Shown: one piece after another, positions 30,101-42,300 of the stretch | Position numbering within the stretch: position 1 is the stretch's first letter | Layout of the letters: every line of letters begins with the position of its first letter | Origin: Hyperoplus lanceolatus | Lineage: Eukaryota; Chordata; Actinopteri; Uranoscopiformes; Ammodytidae | Reading direction: 5' to 3' | Assembly (NCBI GenBank): GCA_026929865.2 | Contig: CM049404.1 | Span: 12,228,001 to 12,292,000 of the forward strand | DNA: 64,000 nt | Translations under genes and position numbers: made by a program | The notes under the pieces: generated by a model | What the model was told of the DNA's origin: nothing | The model's database searches: none | Seen by the model: the letters and a program-made list of their open reading frames with translations, nothing else

Positions 30101-33100
30101 CTATAATATGACGTCACTGGGAATGGCAAGAGGATGTAGAAGCCGTGCAGGGTTTTTTAGAACATTTATGTTTTGGATTTTGTGAGGAAGATGTGTGTGT
30201 TTTTGACGTCATATCTGGACACTGCGTTGGTATGCTTGGCTTCTCTTTTGATCAGGTGATAGTTTCCGGAGGACACTGATCACCTTGTGTGTCTGTAGTC
30301 TTAACCTTGCCGTGGCAGTCTGCGGAGTTGCTGCTAATCTCTCCTTTAGTCCATGAAGTAGGTCATGTGGGACAGCCTGCCAGCATGCCACACGGGACAG
30401 GGCAAAAAAGATAAAAACTGTCTGTCTTGGTATAAAACATGCATATTCATATTATAGTTTAATTGCAATTTTATTCATATCAAGCGTTCTTTTGACTTAG
30501 CCATGCATGGGTGCATCCTTTTTCATCTGAGCTGCTCCGGGAGTGATTCGATTCAGTAAGTGGATAAAGAGAATTGGACTGATAAAGCATGACATGTCAT
30601 ACCCAAAACTAGATAATTCAGTAATTGAATGTCTGGTCAGGGAAGATTGTAGACATTGTTGTTTTAAAGACACAGTAAATACGCTGTAATAGGCTATATT
30701 TATATTACATAAAGCAGTCCAGGCTCCTCCTGCCGCTATAGTGTCAAACTTTGGAAACTACCCATCTCTGAGATCTCTGCTTTGTTTTAGTAAGAGTGAC
30801 AACACGGCAGGCTCGGCTGCCGGCTGTGTAATCCTCTGATCTGCTGGATATGTCACAGCAAGTTTCTGTTGTTCTCAAGCCGACAAGCAACAGACACGCG
30901 TGCTTCCCTGATCCCGGCACGGCTTGGAAAGCGTTGCGTCTTATTTCGGACCACTAGCGGGTACACAGAAGAGGAATTTTCCTACTTTTTGTTGTTTTTT
31001 CCCGTGGAGGAGGCAGCTCGGCTTCATGTACCAGGAACTTAAAGCCGAGGAGTTTTCATCAGAGGCTCATTGTGGCCCCCTTCAGGACCATATGTATGTA
31101 CCTCTTTGTTTCACTTTGTTGTTTTGTATATTGTTAAAGGTTTGATTTACCTTAGAGAAATATCACTTATCCTCATGAGGCATAGTTTGATTTTGAACAT
31201 ATTTTTTTTTTCTGTTTTTACGCAAAGTTAGTATTTTGAGGCTTCCGTTTTGATTCTTAAAATGTTGATGCTTTTCCTTTCTCTGAAACTGTGGTTTAGA
31301 GCCGCTGTGCTATTTAGAGAGTGTCTCCATCCCCAAATCTCTTTGATGAGACAATGTTCACTGATGTCGGTGCTGGCACTAGTGCAAGAAATATCATTAC
31401 AAAGGCTCAGTCAGGAGGGCAGTGCATAAAAATGGAAATGAATGACAGGCTATACTCTATCAATAATCTGGGGGGAATTAAATTAAAAGCAAATGTCTAT
31501 CAGTGCCAAAGTGGAGGAGGGGCTATCTAATGGCTCTGTTGCTCTGACTGAAGCAGACAGGAGGCTGAGTGTGTAGCCTTTAGGGAGCAGGTGAATGAAT
31601 GTGTAGACAGACAACAGCACATTGTATATTCAGCAACTTAAAAAAAAACACTTTATACAACAATGCATTTCTATTTCAGGAGTGGGGGGGAATGACCCCA
31701 TTTTTGTTCTGTGTGTAGGATTTTGCAGACCTCCTCTAACCCTCCTAAACTTTCCAATCCACATTTGTATAATCGCACTAACCATTTTTGCACATTGTGC
31801 CCTTGGATGATTCAGAGCCCAATGTCATGCTTTGGAGGGTTGGCTCTGTCTCTGTCTCTCCCCCGTAAACTACTTTTTGCTAATTGTCTTCACAAGCGAG
31901 TCGGAGATAAGAAAACATCATTATTTAGTTATTCTAATGTGTTCGCTTCAGCGTTGTCAGGCATATGCCGTCTGTGGCCTTTTTAAACTGTATAGGAGTC
32001 ATTGTTAGCTATTTGTGTGCAGCGATCTTGACAGGCAGCTCTCTCTGGGTGTTGATACAGAGTTCTGTGTAATTACCTCTTCAATCCCTATCTCGCCCCT
32101 GCTCCCACGGGATCAGCGTGCGGGCGCCTACAGGGATAGGCGGGAGAGAAGAAGAAGATGTCAATAATCCATCCTGTCCCACCCGCTGACATGTCATATA
32201 TATTTCCTAGGAGGGCGCATAGATAATGAGTCCCTGTCTGGCGCCGCCTCAGCTGGAGAGATACCGTGTGTCCTGAGGGGAGGAGAAGAGTTACACACAT
32301 GTCAGATGCCATCAGGAGATCTGCTATCAGATCTTTAATTAGACACAGAGACCTCTCATTTCGTTTAACTGAGTTGAAGCCCCAACTTTTGTTTGGCAAG
32401 TTAATTTTCGCGTTATTTTGGTGACCAGACATGCAAACTGATCCTCGGTGCAGCATGGCACAAAAGGAAAAAAAAAGCTGGACTGATTGAATACATTATA
32501 CAAGCATCACCAGGGAGAGTCGGAGCGAGCACTAATGAAGGCCAATCAAATCAGGCCCTTCTCAGCCCCTTTTAAAAGCACCAGACCGTTTCCTAATGAG
32601 CTGAGAAGTGAGAGGCGAAATCAGAGCAGAAGGAAAACGTAAAAAAACGATAACCAAAACAATTGCAAAATCAATTAATCAGTTGGTGGTTCCAGATTCT
32701 AGCAAAATTGTGATTGTGGCATTTTTCACAATTTTCTGAAATTTTTTAGACCAAGTGATGAATTGATTTATTAAGAGAATAATATTTGAATTATTCGATA
32801 ATGAAATAATTGTTAATTGCAGCCCTGAACTCAATTTTATATACAGTTGTAAATTATATATGGGTTTTTTAATCCATATATCTGCCTTTGCCATCCAAAG
32901 TCATGTCATTTGCTTTTTTTTTTATAAAAATAATAAGAATTTTTAGGAAAGATAGTCAGGTGGAGGCAGGTGGAAATATCAATGCCAAACAAAGGAGTTT
33001 GCCTAGAAAAATGGCCTTACAGCTGCTTGCTGGCTATATTTGCTAACACAAGATCAGTGGCCATCCTTTGTGATCTGGGAACACACTGTACAGTAAACAA

Positions 33101-33206
33101 CACACTTTATGCTACAGAAAGAAAAGGTCAGGCTGAAGATGCCTCATGCTCTCTAATGTTTGTGTGTCCAGTCCTGTGTTTCTGTGTGTCTACATGTGGG
33201 AATTGG

Positions 33207-33300
<94 letters not shown>

Positions 33301-36300
33301 TTGCGTGCATGCTTTGTGTCATCCTGCATGTGTCATTGTGGCTGGGAGAGCTGCTCCCAGGACAGCAGTGCATTAATCATGGGTTTTATAGGGTAGCCGG
33401 GTGTGACTCCCTTCTGCCGACCCAACACTGACATCACATGTGGTCCTGCAGGACAAGGACACAGATTCGTCCTTAGTTTTGGGCTTAGTGTGATTTAGTT
33501 TTGGGAACTAAAGGAATTACTTACTACAAGGTCAAAACGGGCGCCTTGAAGTTCAATTTGCTAATTAAAATGATTCCACCAGATCTTACTTAATGAGTAA
33601 TATAGAAACATGATATTTTTCTCACTACATGCCTGCACATGTATTTAATGGTTATGAGATTGTTCACAGCAGAGAAAAACACTGAGACAATTCTGGACTC
33701 TGATGGGATGTTTTTCCTTCTGTGGTTGGCCCACTGCTCTCTCCAAGGCCAAGGTCAATGTGAATCAATTATGATGACAGACCATTGCTCAACCGAGTGG
33801 TACATCTTTGCGATGGGTTACAGAATGACTTAAAGACTTTCACTGTTACTGATTAATATTTGATTCTGTTATTATTGATCTGTTCATAATGAAGAGACCT
33901 CTGTCATTGTTGTGTTCTTCATACCAAATGGCAAAGTGTGGTTTGGTTTATGGATGCCATGTTGTCAAGGGAACACTTTTTAAGGTATTATACAACCAGA
34001 AAAGATCCATTAGGGTCGTTACCTTCTGTCCCACTGTATCTATATCATTTGTCAAACTAATGAGATGCCTGGGCTATTTATAGTTTGCTGAATTGTTGTT
34101 TGGTTTAAACATCAAACTCTGGATTCATGACTCACCCCCCAATGAGTGAAAAGGGCCTTGATTAATAGACTTATCATCCACGTTAGAGCAGGCAGTATTT
34201 CTATCTTCATGGCTGTGATGTATGACATGGTGGTTCCTGTCCTCTCCCTCTCTCCCAGGTACAACCAGACAGCCCAGGGATGGGGAAATCTCAGGGGTAG
34301 ACTACAACTTTGTTTCTATTGAGGAGTTCTTCTCTGTGGAGGAGTCGGGAGCGTTGCTTGAGAGTGGAAAGTTCAAAGGTGAGGAACTAGTTGAACCTTT
34401 TTAGCCAACTGTCCCGGTCAACCAGATTATCGTCAAAGACTACATGGTGATTGATCATGCGAAAATGATGTAACACTAGAAAAATTACAAAAACATATAA
34501 TCATTTAAATGGATTAAAGTTAGATGCACATAGGTGAAATTATACATTGTTACAATAATATCATGGTAGGATACTGTTATGGTCATTTGAAATGTATATA
34601 CTTGAGGTGCTATTACAATGCTTGTGCTGGGAATGTGCTGCATGTTAAAGAGGTAGATTGACATTGTGGAAAATAAAAACCTTCATTTCAAAAAGGACGA
34701 CAAGAACACTCTGGGAAGATGTTATGTGTTATAAAGTGCTGGTAGGTAGATGTTGTTACTTGTGGATACACCAAAGCAAACTGTTCCAATCTTTCTTTTT
34801 GTGCAAAGCTAAGCTACCTGGCTACTGATTATAGCAGCATAATTACCGCCCACACATGAGAATGGTATCAATCTTCTCATTTAACTGGCAAGAGAAAGCC
34901 TATTTCCAAAATGTCAAAGCCATTTTTTACTTTTTCACATACTCATTGTCTTCCTAGCCAATAAAGAACATTTATTGACAGTTTTTTTGTAGTGATGAAT
35001 GAGGAAGTCTCTAACTGGACAGTCAGCTTGAGCGCCATCTCTTTATGCATATCAATGCCTTCAGGTGTTGCTCAGCTCGTATCTACCACACGCAGACTCC
35101 ACCCCCCTTGAAGGTTCAGAGTACTACCTCTGATTAAAAACCCTCCATACATTAACATCCATAATTTATAAGAGTTTAATGGGACCAATAAATGTCATCC
35201 TCACTTGCCTTACATGTGACATTGACGTACACGTCGTTCCAGCAAAGCAATCAGGGGTATCAGCAGCTTTGTGCACCTGCAGGAAAACCGCGGTAAATGG
35301 TGGCGGCTGGTGACCTTGTTGCTGAGTTCAGTAATCTAATGTTTCCCCTCAACCCATTTGGATCTCCAGGAACTGAATGTGGGGGGGTGGAGGTAATCCA
35401 ATTTCTACTTTAGCAGCTGAAGCAGATGGCTGATGATTTCCGGGGATACACAATATACATACGTACATACAGACATGTAGCATGTGCTGCTGTATAGTGT
35501 GTGAATAATGAGATCTCTGGCAACTCTGCCACTGAATAATCTGAATATAAAATATTTAATTTACTTCACAACCTGGTATCAGACCTCATAACAAGGAAAG
35601 ATAATGGGCTGTTACTGACCAGATTTTTAGATTTATGTCAATAAACTTAAATTTCCCTATCAGTTATCTTGTGAAAACGTACAGTTCACTCAGTGTATTT
35701 AATGTTACACATTAATATGTCCATCGTGATTCCAGTTCTCAATGCAGAACCACCTTTTCTCCTGTCCTTCTCTGCCTCAGGTAATTACTACGGCACACCC
35801 CGGCCCATTCACATTAGTGCAGACAGCCCCCCCATCACCTACCAGGAACACCGCAACCTGCTCAGAAACTTCCGCACACGCAGCAAATCGCTTAGCAACC
35901 TGGAGAAGGCTGGAGAGAACGGCGAGAATAGTGAGGAAGACTCAGGCCTGTCCGGTATGTATCATCAAACCTGGTCCGTATGATCGTGCCTGGTTCTTGA
36001 TAGTACATTTTTTTTTGTAGTTTTGAAGATGTACCTATAGTATAAACTGTATCTGTGAAGGCATGCAGAGCAGCCAGCAGCTAAACACTGCATTGCCCCC
36101 TCTATCTATAGCCCTAGTCTCAGATACCCAGATGTATCAATCATTAGCGCGATTAGTATGCTCTGAATTCTCAGTGGGGCTGTGGCCTCATCGATTTCTG
36201 GATCAACTCCAAAGGAAGGTCGGGCTGCCTTAGGTCGAGGAGACTAGGGGGTAAGCAGATAGGCGTGCATGCACAAGGCAAGGTGAGGGAAAAAACTGTG

Positions 36301-39300
36301 GAAGGTATGTGACAAGTATGCAGAAAGTGTTAGACTGGAAAATAGCCAACACATGATCATTATAGATTTTTACTATCATAAGACACACACAAAAAAAAAA
36401 TCTATTTTACTGTAGAACTGATGGATGACTCATTGTACCGCTTGTGGGTTATTATGTTAAACAAAATGTTTAAAAGGCGTAGCCCATTAATCACCAGTGT
36501 CGGAAAACTATTCAGATCCTGCCAACACTTTACATTATTAAAGGTTAGTTATTGCATAGTTAATTCTTATTAAGCATTCACTAACTGTTAATGCTTAGTT
36601 ATTAATGGTAAGTTATCAATGGCAAGTTAATGCTTGTTTAAGCAATGCCAATCTAGTAGTCATGTTCTGCTAAAAAAATGTGGTATCCATTTTGTCTTAT
36701 TTTTGCCATTTTGTGTAATCCTAATTGATTTAGCCGTTTTTGGCATCGAACAGAAATTTGAATGAAACCATCAATAATGTCTAGAGAGGAAATGTCTCTG
36801 AAACACATTTTTAAAAGGTTATATTCTAATCTAAAAAGTATGCAAGAACTACAGCAGTCAAATACTTTTAGAGGAGATGAGAGTACATTCTTTTTTTAAA
36901 TGGCATTGCCTTAAGCGGAAATAGTTTAGGAATAATACCTCAAAACTGTACTTGCCTGCCACTGTTTATCAGGTCATCCCAGCCAATACAATCATGAAGG
37001 AAGTGTTGTAGGGCTATAGAAGTGATGTCAACTTGAAACTAGAACACCAGAGCTGAACAGAAGGCGAGTATGAGATTAGATGGTAAAGGTAGCAAGGCAG
37101 TGACACAGGTTGGAGCTGGAGGCAGGTACAGAGGCCTGTAGTGTAAGGGGAAGGTGGAGGCAGGGAGCCAGAATGGTGCAGGAGATAACAGTGAGGAGTG
37201 GGAGGGGAGAAACGCAGACGGGCACAAATCCAGATAGTTAAGAGACGTGCTCCACTCCACACACAGGCAGGTACAGGGCAGCAGGCAGCCTGGACTGGGG
37301 GGAAAGCTGAGTTTAGGATTCAGGCAGGATGTAGCTTGAGAGAGCCATCCAACATACTGACTTCTGCTGAGTCATCTTCTGGTGTGTGTGATACTGTGTG
37401 GGTGGATTTGTCGTGTGCAGCAGGACTCAGGACACCCCCGTGTTATGTCCGACATCTCTCTCAGATCGATGCTGGAGCTCACAGCTGAAGGACAGCAGCA
37501 AGGACAACTAGGCAAAAAAAATATGCTTATTTTTTTTCACTGGTACTGTGGCATGCATGGTCACACACACTCCCTCCAGGAAAAAGCTGGCCCATGATGC
37601 TGACCTCAGGTCTTTTTGCCTGACAGCCTGCCATGGAAATGCCAGCATTAGTTTGTGGCAGATTGCAGGAGAAAGTTTTTTCACCTACTGCGTCTGTTAA
37701 ATAATATATCACGGTTCAAATGTTGTACTTCAACTCGCTCTCTCTCTTTCCTGTCACTTTAATTACAGGAGGCTCTGCAGGTATCAGCAGCAGTGGACAC
37801 CCTATCCACCGTTCCCCCGGTCGGCCCCGGGCGTCCAGCAGCGGTGGGGAGGGGCGTGTCATAGAGAATGGGATGCTCGGTGGCAGAAGTGGTGCCCGGG
37901 TGAGAGACGTGATGCCGGATCGCTGGGAGCTGGCCTTCAGTGACCCGGGAGAATCTCACTACATAGAGTGAGTATCTACAGAGTTCTGCACAAATCTCGC
38001 TAAAGGAATAGTTTCAACATTTTGATTATTGAGCTTATCATGCAGAGAGATATGAGATAAGATTGATATTGCTCTTTTATCTGTTCACTAAATATACAGT
38101 TGACCTTACCTTACCTTACCTTACCTTACCTTACCTTACCTTATCTTATCTTATCTTATCTTATCTTATCTTATCTTATCTTATCTTATCTTATCTTATC
38201 TTATCTTATCTTATCTTGCCTTGCCTTGCCTTGCCTTGCCTTGCCTTGCATTGCCTTAGCTTAGCTTAGCTTAGCTTAGCTTTACTTAGCTTAATTTACC
38301 TTAACCGGAGCCGATGTATCCAGTTCCTTGATATGTAATTTTATATAGTGCTAAGATTAAATCCAGAGTTACTCCAAACACCAACAAGTTCCCACTACTG
38401 TGCCTAACCATAACCTCACTGTCACTGCCAACCATGGACATCACAAGGAAAAAGACACTATTACACTGTTTGAGGGGCAAACGGTCTTCGACACAATAGA
38501 AGCAACTTTCCATTTTGGCTCTTGTTACCTTTGAGGAGAGGCAGACTATCAGTTTACCTTGTTTTACATGTTTATGCTAAGATAAGCTCACTGTCCCCTC
38601 CTGTCTGTAATTTAATTTTCAACGAACAGATATGGAAGTTGTATCAACCCTCTCATCTAACTCTCAGCTCAGCAAGAAAGTAAATGTGCAGGTTTGTCAA
38701 AATGTCGAACCATTCCATTAAACATTATCTGAATACAGTAAAGCTGATCTACAAAGTTGTAATGCGTATCAATGGCTAGCATTTCTGTTTCTGAGTGTAT
38801 TACATTCCAATGATGTCATATTATATCCATAACTACTATGTTTCTAAAGAGGGAGGCTTTTTTCTTTTGCTTTGTCTCTCCCAAGTCGCAACCCAAGGAG
38901 GACCAGCTGTCAGAGTCCTCGAGCCTCAAGCAGGGAGTCCGTCTACAAAAACGAGTGTGAGTCTCTTTGTGTCTTTTCTTCTTTCCCAATCTCTGCCTCT
39001 GTGAATGTAATTATCGCAACACATTTAACCATTGAACAGCCTCAATGAAGCGATATATATTTGTAAAGAACGGAAGTAGCAGACCGAACCAGCTTGTTAG
39101 AGTCAAATGAGATGGAATGAGCTTCTAGCTGAACAGAGTCATGTACGTGATTAAGGCCTAAAGCTGGGAGTCGCTGGCAGAGAGCAAGACTCGCTGCAGG
39201 GGGCTGGCAGGGGTCGACACGTGGAGGGCATGTGACTGGCAACTTAATTTCATAATTTGGTCACTCATTCGCTGTTAAAAGAAAAAGGGGTGTGGTCTAG

Positions 39301-42300
39301 TGTTAGACGTCTGTCTTACATGGCTGATTGCAAAGTGTATCAATGCCATCTGCTGTAGTGCCATGATCCCGGCTCGTCTCAGTAGAGTGCAGTACACTTC
39401 TCTCGCCAGCAGACAGTGGTATAATCTCCATTACGACCAGAATGACTTGCATGTGATGTGTGGGGAGGAGGATTACTGTGAAATCTGGTAAAAGTAGAAT
39501 CCAAACTGACAATGTGTGCAACTTGAAATAATGCCCCACACTTATTAAAATCTGTACTGACGTTTATTCACAGATTTGGTGATGTAATATAAGAGAAAAC
39601 AGTAAATAAAAAAAAGATCCAGATTACTCTGAGTTGGGTCAATCTAATGGATTATGTGGCCGATTTTAAGGAGGCCGCCTATGATGGATTCTGCTTTTAA
39701 TGCAATCTTTCGACCCAATGCTATGAGTTTATGTGCATGTTTATCTATTTATAAGTGTTTTTAAAAGCCATCTGGCGATTGGTTTTTCTCTCTCTCTCTT
39801 TTGTGCCTCACTCCTAAAACCCGTCATTTATAACCATTCGGTCATATACCCACACCGGACTGAAACTGTTATCACTCCTCTCTTTCTCTGATATCACTCA
39901 GGTGTTTGTTTGTTTTTTGTTTTTTAAGCTATGCCACCTTGAATATTTTTTAAACTTTTCCCTGGAGGTAAGCAGGTAAGCATTATTATTAACTCACACC
40001 CTCTCCCGCTCTGTCTTTGTATATGTTGGTGACTACCAGGGTTCACAGACCAGCCTGGGGAGCTAAGGGGTTTCCCTGTGCACACACTGTTGACCAAAGG
40101 CTCCAGAGGCTTCGGTTTCAATATTGTCGGGGGTAGCAGGCCAGGAGAGTTTCTCCAGGTCTACAGCGTGACTTCAAGTGGACCCTCAGCACTCAAGACA
40201 GGTACATTTGCAATGAAACCGGGGCAAATATTACTGCATAAGTGAGCTACATAAAATATAGATATGTGAAATTTGATCAACTGTACAGAGGAATGGGCAA
40301 ATTCTTCTAAGAAAATACTTACTGGTATGATTAACAATGGTACGAGTTGTGCCATTGCTGTGGACTTTAAGCTTTAACTACGGTTGCTAAGATCTTACAC
40401 AACAGAAAATATTTTAATCAGTTTTCTTCTTGTCCTCTGTCTCCAGTCTTTGGGATTACACAGCAAGTTTTTCAGATCTCCGACAGCAAATGTATATTAC
40501 AATTGTTCCTTAATCCTCAGGGCTAGCACACCATAATCGAGCTATAATAACACATGCATATGCAGCGGTTCACGTCCCCTTCATAGACGCTCACTCACGC
40601 ACGCACCCGCACACAAATCCCATACGGGCAGATATTACCACTCTTGGAAGCGGCACAGCTCAGGTTATCTCTGCAGGGACTGATCTAGTTCATATCTTTT
40701 AATAGGCTGGTTTAAAAGGATTAGTTGGATGGATTAGTCGTCACCCACTGAAAACACACAGCGTATCATTTGCAAACGACACTTATCTGCACAATCAAAC
40801 ATATGAAAAAAAAAGAAAAAAAAAAAAAAAAAAAGATTAATGCAATGAAGAATTAAAAAATGATGGTCACAGCTACCTACATATACCAAACGTGCTAAAA
40901 TGATATCTGTTTGTTTTCCTTTTGTGCTTTATTAGCGGACCTCCTGGTGTACATCAATGACGTTTGCGTGTTGGGAGTGTCTCACAAAGAGGTGGTAGAG
41001 ATGCTCAAGTCGGTGCCTTCGGGCCACAGTGTTGATGTTGAGGTTAGAAGAGGCTATCCCATGCTCTACAACCACGAAGGCATTCCCAAACAACCGCCGC
41101 CAAGGTCACTGGACGGCGGCGACCCCCTCCTAGTGCCCACCACCACCCAGCCTCAGCCTCTCCACCAACTACCTCGCCTCCCTACACCCACCCCCCAGAG
41201 CCAGTACTTTACCTTCAACGGTGTCCACGCTAACGGTAGCTACATGGAACCCGGGGTCACACTAGACACTAACGGAAATGCCACGCCTTTCGCTACCAGA
41301 CAGCCGCCCGCGTACAGGCGCTCCAGTATGAGCTACGCTGTGTCCAGCTCCCCTTCCCCCGTGCGTCCTCAACGCTCCCATAGAAGTTTAGCCCGGCTGC
41401 AGTCCATGGACCCAACGCTCGCCAGCCAGAGTGACAGTGAAGTTGTTTCCGCCATTGGCTCACACAGGTACACACAATGGAGATTCCTGCAGAGATTGTT
41501 ACTTTTGAAGTGCATTCATTTGATGTTGTCCCCTTTTAAACATTTCTTTAATTAAATCAATTTGCGGTTGAATGGAGTTGTTTTTGAATGAATGTTCAAT
41601 TTGAAAGTTTACCTCTTGATTTCAGATTCTGTTTTCCTAAATGGGATTGATCTTTCAGTAGGCCCCGAAAGGAGCTTTGAGACTAAATTATATTCTATCC
41701 AAATGACATTTTTTGGGATTATTGAGTGTTGGGATTTCACTAGTTACATTTTGTTCACGTAATATGAGAAAATGCATCATGTACAGTTATCTTGCACAGG
41801 CTGCAGAAAAAGGTCTGAAATGGCAACATTTTATCACAAAAATATATTCAGCAACTATTTTATTAGTTGAGTAATTGTTTTTGAGGGAAAATTTGAGATG
41901 TTTCCAGATTCTCAAATGTAAAGATTTGTTCATTTTTTTGTCATATGTGATCATATAGCAATGAAATGTCTGTGGGCTTTGGTTTTACTTTGCCACTTGT
42001 AATGAACATTTCTAACCATAATTTGACATCATTTTATAGATTTTTGACCGAAAAAGTAATAGGCCAATTAATTGATAATGAAAATCACTAGTTGCATCCC
42101 TAAACATTTCAGTACCAGAATATGTGTCAAAACAACTGACTGTATTAACTCCTCTCATTCTTTTTCATCAGGGCATCAATGGTCCGTAATCACAACAACA
42201 ACTCTCTCTCCACACCTCCTCCTCATGCTCTGCGTTACGGCACATCCAAGTCTTCTGAGAGCGACCTGTCCAGCTGCACTCTGTCTGGGTCCCGGCTGCC

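Larger units (their letters stand above)
31091..34258. other. magix intron 3, right part
   Basis: Contains a hAT-MITE remnant and a TG array; otherwise repeat-poor with conserved-looking patches (31.32-31.55 kb and 32.05-32.6 kb). No exon recognised. Confidence 0.35.

Noticed and set aside
38106-38280. CRISPR-like or centromeric array
   Set aside because: Five-base units without spacers, and the genome is a vertebrate; it is a microsatellite.
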